64,000 nt of DNA, from the NCBI GenBank assembly GCA_020152595.1, contig JAIGNY010001654.1, positions 518,501-582,500 of the forward strand, in the 5' to 3' direction. Position numbers and translations under genes: made by a program. The notes under the pieces were generated by a model. That model saw only the letters and a list, made by a program, of their open reading frames with translations. It made no database searches and was not told where the DNA came from. The DNA comes from Chiridota heheva. Its lineage: Eukaryota > Echinodermata > Holothuroidea > Apodida > Chiridotidae. The first letter of the stretch is position 1, and the number at the start of each line of letters is the position of its first letter. This document shows positions 34,866-47,700 of this stretch, piece by piece.

Positions 34866-35370
34866 GTGACCCCTCCTATCCAAATTGATAACAAACTCCA
34901 CGCCATCCAGCCCACCATTCCGATCAAACCCACTACTCACAACCTATCCAGTGTCGACAACGTTCACATTACCCGCCTTAGAATAGGTCACACCCACCTC
35001 ACTCACTCCCACCTCCTTACTGGCTCCCCCACCCCTCTGCAACAATTGCTATTGCACCCTCACAGTCCATGCCCCCTATACAACCTTCCCAGAGCTTCCC
35101 TCGCTGCCCACAACTCAGTAGCCGAGCTCTTCCAAAAAAAAACCTCTGGATAAGATACAACCATATTTAGTCCTCCTTCCCCACCCTCTCTCTCTCTCTA
35201 CATTATTCTTCTCTCGATTCCAGCTTTCTGTTCTCTTGTTGCTCTCAATCTCCCCCTGTTTACTCTCCTTCCTACCTCTGGAATGATCTAACCTCTCAGG
35301 CAAAATTTGACCCTTGCTGTTGTTGGTGCTGTTAAACTCTCATCAAACAAACAAACAAACAGACAAACAA
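34866..35370 (+). pseudogene. 3' end of an RNase H-bearing LINE, copy 1
   Basis: Encodes a degraded non-LTR retrotransposon C-terminus: QIDNKLHAIQPTI, then [19 protein letters not shown], followed after a frameshift by a remnant of the CNNC...H zinc-knuckle-like segment. The 'RLRIGHT..TH' block follows the RNase H domain in several LINE clades; I cannot assign the clade. After the coding remnant comes a pyrimidine-rich 3'UTR and a (CAAA)n tail near 35343-35370. Frameshifts show it is dead. Confidence 0.8.
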
Positions 35371-35548
35371 CATTTGGGATTGAAGAAACTTCATGATACA
35401 TTTGAATAAATCACATGACATCTCAAAAACAAAATATACCAAGGTTACTTTGTTTCTATCATTTTATTACAAAATGAACTTCAGAAGTAAAGAGAAGACA
35501 GTTCTAAACTGCCAGTACATTATTAAGCAGAGTTGGTTATTAAAATTT

Positions 35549-35550
35549 TG

Positions 35551-35577
<27 letters not shown>
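35549..35577 (+). repeat. Poly-A run of about 28 bases
   Basis: An uninterrupted A homopolymer. The sequence in front resembles neither a processed gene nor the LINE tail. Confidence 0.9.
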
Positions 35578-35582
<5 letters not shown>

Positions 35583-35599
35583 AACAAGCGTTAGCTTCC

Positions 35600-38370
35600 T
35601 TAAAGACATACTACTTTAAAAAGAAATATGTACAAACATTGGTTTCCCAAAGATAAAATTATTTGGAAATAAAAATTATTATAATTAAAAAAAAAAAAAA
35701 AAACATTTTTTTTTAACTCTTCTTAGCATTCATATATCCACAGTGATAAAATTATTATTCTTAACATTTGTGACCATTCTTCGTGGGCTATGTATTTCAC
35801 AAGTGCGTACCACAAAAAGTGAAATACACATCCTAAACTCTTTTTAATAACAACATTTGACCGTGGGCACTTCTTACATTTCCCTGGAATGCTTGTTCCA
35901 ACATACTAGAGACTTCAAGGCTACTTCTTCATAACAAATAATTTACAATATTACAAATACAAAATCCAACATAATCTTTTCAAGTCTCTCATTCAAATGA
36001 ATCTATTTCCACTATTTTTACAAGTTTTCATTCCAGCACACAATTTTAAACAATTCTATCATCAATCTCTTTCAAAATAAAGGCACTAATGTTTAGTTCA
36101 AATTTCAGGTAAAATGAATGGGGCTAGAATTTTTTAATCAGAGGTAGATTTTGAATTTGACTTTCAGTTACAACACTTTCTTTTCCCCCTTTTTTGCAGT
36201 TGTAATGGAAGTTAATGGGAGGGAGGTGATAAGCAGACATCATGCTTAACATATCAGATAAATAACAAGCTAAATAGGCATTACCTGCTCAACAAGTATT
36301 GGTAAGACATTCCTTGAGAATTTAGTTAAATTAAATTGTTCATTACACTTAATTTCTCAGTTCTTAAGCTAATAAACTGGATATGTTAACAGTATAAATT
36401 ACCAGTAATAAAACTTGATTCCCATACAAGTTGGAGAACATTTCTTAATCAGGGAATTAATATCAATAAACAATGGTAAAAAGAACAATTTGTGATACTT
36501 TTTATTGACTAGACTTGTAATTCCAGCCCCTTTCAAAACATTTACACAATGATTCTTTAAATTGCTGATTTCCAAACCAAAGCAACAACATATCAAAGTG
36601 TCAATATTACCAATGACATGCTTCGCTTTGCTGACCCTAATTTGGGTAAAGCTCATCATAAATCTACCTTTGATTGACTAAATCAAGGAAGCCCCATATC
36701 TCTTTTTTTCTATCGTGCCTTTGGTATATAATTATTTAAATAGCAAAAATGACAATTATCAATGACTACAGTGGAAGACATTTTGATATTTTAAATCCTA
36801 TAGTTGGCAGGAATCCCTAAATACATTTGTGCTGACAAAGTTATAATTACCCTGCACTGGGAGTTTGACCAATTTGCTTTAAATGAATTATTTTCAAGCC
36901 CTTACTATTAATTTCTCCTTCTTAAAATAATTTTAATATTTTAAAAAATAACAAAACTTACTGAGATTTGAATAATAATGGAATAATTTTTTGATTTTCA
37001 TTCACTATGTGACCAAATTTATCAAAACATTTAATTTGCTTTATAATTGAAAGAAATGACTTACTTTAAAATGTATATATTAACAAAGAGGAAAATATTT
37101 CACACATATAAAATACTGCTCTTAAATAAATAATTTCTTTAATTTTTGTATAAATAATATTATTTCTCTTGTGCTCTTTTTTGTTGCTTTTTTTTTTTTT
37201 TTTTTTGGAGGGGGGAGAGAAATCCTGGTCAATTTCTATCACAAATCAAATAAAATGATATGAAATTATGCAAATCTGATCTCAAAGACTTCTAAATTAA
37301 ATCATGTACTTAATTAGAAAAGCTTTGTTTCACAGATTATGATGGTTGAGGCAGCTTGATTATCTAAACAATTTGTAATAGAAATAGAATAGAAATGTAA
37401 TAGAAATTGAACTACACTCCATATCTTGATATTGGCATCCTAACGACAACTTAACATGTGTTGCAAACGTGCAATTGTAATTAAAAGATGAAAAAAGGAA
37501 CGTTTTTTTTAAGGCTATATATGAAGATATTCACAAAGAACATATTTCTCTTGTGTGTCAAATACTGAAATGAACAGACACAAAATTTTGAACTGTACAA
37601 AGCAAAGAATATATCTTATTTGAATTAAAAAGAATTATTCTACAAAATTTTAAAAATCATGCAATTGTTTTGCTGTCTTCAATACCTAGAAGCATCAACT
37701 AAAATTCAAGAAATCAAAATCAAATGTGTATTTCACAATTATTATGGCTGCAGCATTTTGCCTACTATTTTATCATTAAAGAGGATTTATTTACTTTTAA
37801 GCTTGCAAAATGGCTAAACACGATTGACTGTAATCTCTCAATATAGCAAGTATAGAAAATCTTTTTTGAGAATAAATAACTCTTCCCTACCACAAAATAA
37901 TGGACCGGCTATGCCTTTATGTCTTACTTCTAGAATGTGGCAATTAATCATACTAGATGATTGACAAGTCACATGACATGATCATGTGACAGAATCATTC
38001 TCACAAAGTGAGCGCTGGAGAGGTGGCAGCATTATGTATTAGTTATTTGGCAGACAGTTCATTTGCTTTGTGCATTGTATATGCATAATTATCATTCACC
38101 TATTGTTAAAAGTATTTCAGATCACAAAGGTGAGAATATAAGCTTAAATCTTATTTTCGTATCTTAACGATAAATGAGTTCCTATGATAAAATGCTCGCA
38201 CAAATCGTAGTCCTTTGGTCCTTTTTCATAGAAATTATCTAAAAAGTACAAGGAAATGCCAAAGAATCTCTACAACTCAAAACCGCTGGAATAATTTTTG
38301 TGCTATTTACAATAGGAATTTTCACTAAAACAGACAAAACAATTACTAGTTGAGAAATAAGTGTTGCTAT
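35600..38370. other. AT-rich DNA downstream of CREB3L; possible distal 3'UTR
   Basis: No exon, array or element was recognised. Several minus-strand AATAAA hexamers exist (for example 37786-37791), so a long CREB3L 3'UTR is possible, but none can be singled out. Confidence 0.4.
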
Positions 38371-38379
38371 GAGATGTTG

Positions 38380-39215
38380 AAATGTTGAAATGTTTCCAGT
38401 TTACAGACCTTTTATAAATGAGGCAGATTAATTTAGCTAAACCTCAAAATTAATCCCTACATTTACTACGTTTTAAAACTGAAAGCAGGTGGCAGCATGA
38501 AATTATAATATATACCGTTAGAATAATATCATCAAATTCCTTCTACTTTATAAATGAACTAATCCAGATATTTAAAGTGATGCCATGAGATGTTGAAATG
38601 TTTCCAGTTTAAAGACCTTTTATAAATGAGGCAGATCAATTTAGTTAACACTTAAAATTAATCCCTACATTTACTACGTTTTAAAACTGACAGCAGGTGG
38701 CAGCATGAAATTATAATATATACCGTGAGAATAATATCATCAAATTACTTCTACTTTATAAATGAACTAATCCAGATATTTAAAGTGATGCCATGAGATG
38801 TTGAAATGTTGAAATGTTTCCAGTTTAAAGACCTTTTATAAATAAGGCAGATCAATTTAGCTAACACTACAAATTAATCCCTACATTAACAACGTTTTAA
38901 AACTGAAAGCAGGTGGCAGCATGAAATTATAATATATACCGTTAGAATAATATCATCAAATTCCTTCTACTTTATAAATGAACTAATCCAGATATTTAAA
39001 GTGATGCCATGAGATGTTGAAATGTTCCCAGTTTTAAGACCTTTTATAAATAAGGCAGATCAATTTAGCTAACACTACAAATTAATCCCTACATTAACAA
39101 CGTTTTAAAACTGAAAGCAGGTGGCAGCATGAAATTATAATATATACCGTTAGAATAATATCATCAAATTCCTTCTACTTTATAAATGAACTAATCCAGA
39201 TATTTAAAGTGATGC
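38380..39215. repeat. About 210-bp tandem repeat, 4 units, just downstream of the CREB3L stop
   Basis: 'tgtttccag' (last unit 'tgttcccag') lies at about 38391, 38600, 38816 and 39023, giving steps of 207-216 bp. Each unit includes 'aagcaggtggcagcatgaaa', 'ttataatatataccgt', 'ccttctactttataaatgaa' and 'tccagatatttaaagtgatg'. Units are about 95 percent alike. The array ends about 20 bp from the stop codon of the minus-strand CREB3L gene and so probably forms the start of its 3'UTR. Confidence 0.93.
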
Positions 39216-39235
39216 CAATCACAACTGGGTGTGAT

Positions 39236-39567
39236 CTATTTATTTGTGGAGCGGTTGATGCTCGCCATGGTGTCCACCGGAATAACTTCAACTTGGATAT
39301 CGGGATGCATCAGCGCCTGCATATCAAGGGCAGCCATTTTGTTGTCAAGCGCATCACTGTTAATCATAGTCGCTGGGTTTGACAGAGGATTCATGATTTC
39401 TTGTGGCTTTTCAGACAGGAGGCTCTGCGGGGGCTCAAACTGACCAGTTTTGGGCGGGATCTCCTCTTGGACGTGTTCAGCTGAGTTGAAGAATGTGAAG
39501 ACATCTTGATTTGAGGCACATTCCCCTTCGTCCAACTCGTCAATCGACATGAGTAATCTTGACTGTC
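39236..39567 (-). CDS. CREB3L last coding exon (luminal domain, S1P site)
   Basis: Starts after 'ttgctttacag' and completes an Arg codon, giving [16 protein letters not shown] at the start. R-L-L-M fits the S1P consensus R-X-L-X and sits where the human OASIS sites (RSLL, RNLL) occur. The rest is acidic and Pro/Gln/Met-rich, ending [18 protein letters not shown] and a stop. The terminal N-R-S sequon corresponds to the conserved N-glycosylation site near the end of the family. Confidence 0.9.
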
Positions 39568-41704
39568 CTGTAAAGCAAGAGAAATGGAAGAAAATTTGAT
39601 TGGACCCCTACATCAGAGCTTATTTTCATTTTTCTGGATTTGAATAAAGACATATCAACAGCTTGGTGACACATGGTACCATAGAAGTTATACAGAAATT
39701 AGAAAAGAATTAGTGGATGAAAAGAAGTCAATTAGCAGAAACCCGACTTTAGCTCATTCAGTGCAGATGAAAATAATACTCGCATAATCAATTCATTCCT
39801 ATATGTCAAACAGATGAAATCTCAACTACATACTATACTGCACCCATTGAGTTTTTAATTAAAATCCTCCACAATTATATATTTCAACTTGCAAATATCT
39901 TTATGGAGTAAACAAATGGAACTAAAAAAATGAAAGAACTCTCCCAGATGTAAATTTACACCCATACGAGGACATCTAATTCACTGCATTAAATCTGATT
40001 TAGCATGAACAAAATTTTCAAGAAAAAGCAGATACGAAAATGGCTCAATTTCAACTATTTGAATTATCAGACCCCCCCTCCCCTGAGTTCTCAAAAAAAG
40101 ATTTGAAATAATTAAAGACGATCATTTTAGACCTTCCAGAAAGATTTCATTCAGTTTTAAATCTCGATTGGTGTCTTAATCTGTGAATGTTTATCTGCAT
40201 GGGGATTTGTTGAGGTTTGCCGTAGCCAAAGCACCAAAACAAAAATGTTCCATGCGTATCATCTACCACAGATCCAGATATCTAAAGTTATCCAGTTAAT
40301 CAAGTGATATCAAGGCATGAACAAAGTTGTCTACTTACTGCTTGGCGTAGCGTACGGGTCCTCTTGTGGTCCATAAAGGGGACCATGATCCCGTTCATAG
40401 GTAGAGATGTGGGGGCCATAGGGGTAGTTTGGTGTTGATGGGTGATTAGCAGCTGCAGATGGATTTGTGAAGGGAGACGGGGTTGAAGAATTCTTAAAGA
40501 GGGCGTGGGGTGACCAGGTACCAAGGAAGACAGCAAAACATAATACTAAAACCTGCAATGAAAAAAGATAGAGAGATAGAAGGAGTGAGAGTCTGAATGT
40601 ACTATATTATTAGTTAGTAATGCCTCAGGTCTGCACAACTTAGATGATATAAATATGGTTATAAGAAAAGAGACGTGAAAGAATGGTATAAGAACAATCA
40701 CTTTTCCTAAAAAAGAATACTACCATCCCTTAAACTTAAAAGAATATCTTCCGCTGAATCTTGAATACAGAATGTGTTTCATGATTGTGTACAGTCTAAA
40801 CCTCTACATTTAAATCATATATCCCAAAGACACAAAAATTGTGTTACAAAATCTTCTGTAAATTTCTATTTTCAAATAAATATTTTGTTTATACCATTTG
40901 GAATACAAAAAAGGCACAAATAAATATTTTGTTTATACCGTTTGGAATATGAAAAAGACACGAAATACCTCCCATACTATTACGATCAAAACAAAGTCAT
41001 TTATATTCCTTTGATTAAACAATTTCCACAAGAAGAGGTTTTCTGAAAAGCTGATATATTAATTGACTTTTCTAACCTACGTACATCACAATATTATGCA
41101 ATTTCAAGTACATTTATCAATTTTTGAAAGAAATTACACCTGGTCTCACCAGGTGCTGTCAATTATTAACATTTTCACCCCCTTTTGTAAACGAAACAAC
41201 CTCTCCAACTGACATCTCCATGGTTCCATCTTGCAAACTGCTACAAAAGTGAGTACTCTTGTATATTTGAGATATTACTCCTATTTTTATGTGCCTTTCA
41301 ACAGGTTGATTGATGTAAATGTTTGACTTGTGAAAAAAAGACAGAAACAGGATTAAAAACAGGAAGTCCACACTTAATTAGGGTGACGTTAATGTGACGT
41401 GATATGAAGCGATATAAAGTGATGATATTTCTGAGAATCCATTGTAACAATGCCATCTAGGGACATTTTAAAATGCTGTATTCAATATGTAAATTTAGTT
41501 GTGTTCTTTAACAACTGTAGTGAGTTTTGTCTAATTTCTACATCAGATATTTTCAAAACAAACTTGGATTTCTACAGAATAAAACAAGATCGGTAGTGTA
41601 GGTAGATTAGGTGGTGCAATCCCCCACCTTCAAACCTTTTGCCATATTTATTGATTTTATAAGTATTATTTTGTATTTCAGTGTGATTTTATGACTTTGT
41701 TCCC

Positions 41705-41739
<35 letters not shown>

Positions 41740-44700
41740 TTTCAGCAAATTTCATGTGTAATATTTCCCTGCCCTTTTTCAGTCAGAAAATCTTGCCCAT
41801 GGTCATCACAACTTACCTCTATCATACAAAATACTGTCTGACCAAAATTTAAATCTGAGATTGTAATATCCCAAGTTTTTTTTGTGATGAAAAATTTACA
41901 GTAAATCACAACAACAGTATGAAGTGATTGATGGATGGATGGATGGATTGATTGATTGATGCCTGTCTGCATGTCAAAGGTCATTTGAAATAAAGAGTTA
42001 ATGAGAACAGAGGATAGCAAGATTTAATGACAGGTGTCAATCAATTAATCAGGGATATAGTTTTAAGTAAATATCCCTGGATTAAGTCCCGTTGTACGAA
42101 TGGTTGTTTCTAATTGAAGCAGTTGATGATGTACCTATATACACATCAGAAACTATACCATAAGTTAGTCTGGGGCAAGACTCTCTACATGAAAAAAAAA
42201 ATGCTAGTGTTGTGGATCTATAAAAGCATTGATCAATGGCTCATGGATTTCAAATACTAAATTTTAATTCATTCAAATTTCAAATCATTATTGGGATTGT
42301 ACAAACATTTATTACTCTTTTAGTTCTCCCATAAAAATAAAGAAGGAATATAACAAAGAAAGCGTACAATTGGTCATAAAAAGCTACTTTCATCTAGCCT
42401 TTAAGCTCATAGAGCCAGTGCTTATCCCCGGTTTCCATGTGCAAGCGGATGAGAGTACATGACTCCCCCTAAACTGGACACCAGTCCATCGCAGATTAAC
42501 TCCCCAGCAGTGCTGGTACTCAATTTCACAGCTGAGTGGACTGAAGCAAGTAGAGTAAAGTGCCTTGCTCAAGGACACCATGCAGCGCTCACGACGGGAA
42601 TCGAACCTTGTACCTTTCGAATACGAGCTTGACTCCTTAACCACTGAACCTCTCACACTTGGTCATTACACACACACAATCCAATCCAATCCAGCCTTAA
42701 AAAAATCACTATACAATCTTATGGTGAGTCTTACGAGTCAAAAGTCCAGGAAAATATTCATATATTGAATTAAGCTAACGAATCAATTGGTTATTTCCAG
42801 CTTCTTTGGCCCAATTTGACTGGATAAAACTAGGCCTTGTCGAGGAAACCTACATGACACTAAAATTAAACATATGGTTGATTCCCTCACATCTATCAAG
42901 TTGCATATATTAGTCCAGTTTTTTGTGCTTTCATTGGAAAAACAAACGTTTATACAACAAGCTGAAATAAGACACTAAAATCATACAATTTCTTCTTCTT
43001 ACATCTGTCTAATTGCATGTATTTGTTTAACCTCTCAAGCATCGATTGGTTACTGCGTATTTTTGTTTATTTATCGTCAGTAAACACCGTATGTTGTGTA
43101 AGGGCTATGATTAAAAAAAAGCAGAAATAAAGTTTCTGCTTCTGACCAATCAGCGCTTGAGAAACTATACTAATAGATGCAATTAGACAGATGCAAGAAA
43201 TCAGATATGCGTAACATTTAAGTATAAACATATTACGTCTGTTTTCTCAAAAATACAGTATGGCTTTATCTGATCTGAGCTGAGAAACAGGACATGACAA
43301 TTTTAATCTTCATTTGTCTCTTTCATTTGACATATAACCATTGTGTGGACTTTTGATATATGCATATGCACACCATACCTTCTTTCAAACAATCTTTTAC
43401 ACTATCCTTCTCATTACTGTGATTTAGATCAACATTCACAATCTCAACTACAGTTCTGCATCTACACTGCTTCGTTCGGCCTTCATGTTTAGTATTCCCA
43501 CACACTACTCAGGAAATAAAGACAGGTAATACATGCTTGGAATACTACAAAGGGCAAAGGACCGTTGAGAATTAAACAGAAATTGATAATCATTAGTGTT
43601 CTTTAGATCTCATTCCCAACGGACATTATTTTATTATAAATCTACAGGTAGGAAAGATAATGAGAAAACGCTTTGATAACAGCTCGGTTAAAAAAAGCTA
43701 CTGAAACTAGGCAAGCCATCTCAGTTCCTAATTGACAAGGTAAAGAACAGCAAAAGTTATTCCAACTTTTTGTCCAGGGGCGCTTCTTTAAGTCTATGCT
43801 AATAATTCAAGCTACTATCTTTCAAATTAAAGCTCAATTGTAACATTTATTCACAATATTCCAATAAAGCATACTTACGCACAGCCTGTCCTTCAATGAT
43901 TTACAAAGTAATGCAACAATTTTTTTATACAAAGTTATTTTGGAAGTGAAGCAATTGAACTGGCCTTGAAAAAGATATTTTGATACGTTGCTGCACTTTC
44001 TAATCAACGACTAAATTTGCAGACCCATAGATTAAAGAACGTTGTTTATTTTTGAGAAGGCATAACTTCCATTATATACAACTTGAATTTTGACTGACAA
44101 ATTCCATGTTTTTCAAGGATTGATAATTTGCCACAAAACTTTTGAATTTTTAACTGCTGCATGGCAAACATAAAAAAAAGATTTGAGTATGTCATTCATA
44201 GGGCAGAATTTGGGTGGTGCATGTGTGTGTGTGGGGGGAGGAAGGGGGGTCAAAGGGTCACTTCCCCAACTTTTTTCCTTATCTATATCATTTGTTTAGT
44301 GACTTTTTTGTATTTTAGAGTGATTTCATGATTTTTCTACCCACATTCAGTAGACAACTTGCATTTTATGACTTTACACCCCATCCCTAATTTCAGTGGG
44401 CAAATTCTACTCATGACACCTATCTAACAACCTTTTCACATGACATAACTGACTTTTCTAAAGTGTCTTTTTCTATGTAACAATCAAACTGTTTTTGTTC
44501 ATGTTTGTTTGATAAGGGCTTAAAGGCACCATGACAACAAGGGTCAAATTGTGCCTGAGAGGTTAGATCATTCTAAAGGTAGGAAGGAAAAAATAGGGAG
44601 AATGAGAGAAATAAAAGAACTAAAAGTCAGAAAGCTGAGATCCAGAGAGGAGGTGCATGGGTGAAGAAAACAAAAAGTAGAAAGAGGGGATGGGAGAGGA

Positions 44701-47700
44701 GGACTAAATATGGTTGTAGAGGGAAGCATGATGAAGGAGATAATCTTATCTGGAGGGTCTTTCTGGAAGAACTCGGCAATTGAGTTGTGGGGAGCGAGGA
44801 AAGCTCTGAGAACGCAGACAGGGGGCAAGCAAGGAGAACGTGACGGACTGTGAGGGTGCAAAGGCAATTGTTGTTCTGGTTGAAAGTTCTGGTTGAAAGT
44901 TCTGTAAATGCTAAGTTTAGAATTTGCTAAATTCTCATTACACCCAATCCTCTCTACAAATTTTCAGTCTTTTCACCCACAAGAACCTCCATTCCGGCGG
45001 GTATAACTTTTAAACTCTGCTAGAAGCAATTAAGAAACCCACCACAGATAGTTCAGTAATTTTATGCATCAGTAATTACACTCCCCAATCGTTTATATAC
45101 ACACAATGGAACTGATTGTGAAGAGCCAAGTATTATAGATTTGGTAACTGCTGGGCCAAGTCATGTGTGTAATGTGGGGCTGAGAATTCATTTTGACTTT
45201 TAAAAGGATGTTTTTATTAGTGAGGTTTAAACACTCTGGTGAGTTTGGATTCACTAAACTGAAAATTTATAGCCAGAGATATTCATCATGCTAATTTATA
45301 GCCAGAGATATTCATCATGCTAATTTATAGCCAGAGATATTCATCTTGCTAATTTATAGCCAGAGATATTCATCATGCTAATTTATAGCCAGAGATATTC
45401 ATCATGCTAATTTATAGCCAGAGATAATCATCATGCTAATTTATAGCCAGAGATATTCATCATGCTAATTTATAGCCAGAGATAATCATCATGCTAATTT
45501 ATAGCCAGAGATATTCATCATGCTAATTTATAGCCAGAGATATTCATCATGCTAATTTATAGCCAGAGATAATCATCATGCTAATTTATAGCCAGAGATA
45601 TTCATCATGCTAATTTATAGCCAGAGATATTCATCATGCTAATTTATAGCCAGAGATATTCATCATGCTAATTTATAGCCAGAGATATTCATCTTGCTAA
45701 TTTATAGCCAGAGATATTCATCATGCTAATTTATAGCCAGAGATATTCATCATGCTAATTTATAGCCAGAGATAATCATCATGCTAATTTATAGCCAGAG
45801 ATATTCATCATGCTAATTTATAGCCAGAGATAATCATCATGCTAATTTATAGCCAGAGATATTCATCATGCTAATTTATAGCCAGAGATATTCATCATGC
45901 TAATTTATAGCCAGAGATAATCATCATGCTAATTTATAGCCAGAGATATTCATCATGCTAATTTATAGCCAGAGATATTCATCATGCTAATTTATAGCCA
46001 GAGATATTCATCATGCTAATTTATAGCCAGAGATATTCATCTTGCTAATTTATAGCCAGAGATATTCATCATGCTAATTTATAGCCAGAGATATTCATCA
46101 TGCTAATTTATAGCCAGAGATATTCATCTTGCTAATTTATAGCCAGAGATATTCATCATGCTAATCTATAGCCAGAGATATTCATCATGCTAATTTATAG
46201 CCAGAGATATTCATCATGCTAATTTATAGCCAGAGATATTCATCTTGCTAATTTATAGCCAGAGATATTCATCATGCTAATTTATAGCCAGAGATATTCA
46301 TTATGCTAATTTATAGCCAGAGATATTCATCATGCTAATTACTGAACAGAATGAAATTAAAACATAATCACTCTTCAAAACCTCAACCCTGACTTGGAAA
46401 TAATTATAGAATTTCCCACAATTCTAAATAAATCTTCTCACGAAAAATCGTAACAAAAATAATGTTAATGTAGTAAATACATCTTTAAATGCTTCCCTCT
46501 TTCACAATTTAATGTACTATTAATCGCACAATTACATGATGGATGTTTTCAGAGCACATATTTACCATATATACTGTTGCTTACTCAAGAAATCTTTAAA
46601 AAAATAATAATAATATTCTCATGAATTCCCGTTTTTGCACCGTACTAATCGCCGCAACCGTGTATTTTTTGCAGGTTTGCCTCAACCACAATCAATCCGA
46701 AACAAAAGACAAAACAAGCAAAGCAAATAAACATGTATACAAACAGGCATAGCATGACAAATCCATTACAAGTAGATGAACGAATTAGTGAGCAAATCCA
46801 TGTAGTCACAATGAGATTAGCAAACTTGATCAAAACCAACATATCTATTCCTCTTAAAGTACATGCATGAAATATGAATTAATACTGTACATGCTTGCAT
46901 TAGTGCAATGGTCCATGGAGAGTGTAGAAGTACGTGCTGGGAAACTCCATCCATACATTGTTTTGTATTGCATGCGTGGTATAGCAAATGGCGTACACCG
47001 TATTGCACACTAAATGAGTAGCATGTCAAACTACACTCATCCACTCCATGCACTGCACACAGTAACAAACTGCAGTTTGAATATGAAAAGCATTGAAGGT
47101 AAGCTTTAAACATGGTGGGTAGGTTTTAAGCATGATGGGTACACTTTAAGCAGGGGTAGGTTTTAAGCATGGTGGGTAAACTTTAAGCAAGGAGGGTAAG
47201 CAATAAGCATGGTGGGTAGGTTTTAAGCATGGTGGGTGTGCGCTTTAAGCATAAGATTAGAATGGTGGGTACGTGAAAAATAGGCATAAAACAGTAGGTA
47301 TAAACTAAAAGATGGTGGGCATGCTAAAACAGCGGTGGGCAAACTATATGGGAAGAGATGCCCGATGCCAATGAAAGTAATTGCAGATGTGAAAGTTATA
47401 TCTTGTGCAGTGATATTAATTGTTGGCATATTTCCCAAATTTGAAGAAATAAATTTGGAAGAAATAAATTTAGAAGAAATCTTTCCAAATCTTGAAATTT
47501 TTCAATTATTGCTAGGTCTTTATAATAGGTCTAATTAATTTATAATTAATTAATAAATAATTACAATCAATTTATTAAAAAAATTAATTGATTTATAATT
47601 AATTTAAAATTAATTTATATTTATTTATGATTAATTTATAATTAATTTATAATTAATTAGTAAATAACTTACAAATTAATTTTTAATTAATTTATAAATA

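Noticed and set aside
35549..35577. Poly-A tail of a processed pseudogene
   Set aside because: The upstream sequence shows no gene-like content and no target duplication was seen.
44568..44867. 99-codon minus-strand ORF
   Set aside because: It is the degraded LINE 3' end and pyrimidine-rich UTR read as protein.
45264..46338. CRISPR array
   Set aside because: The repeats are contiguous with no unique spacers and the context is an animal intron; it is a minisatellite.
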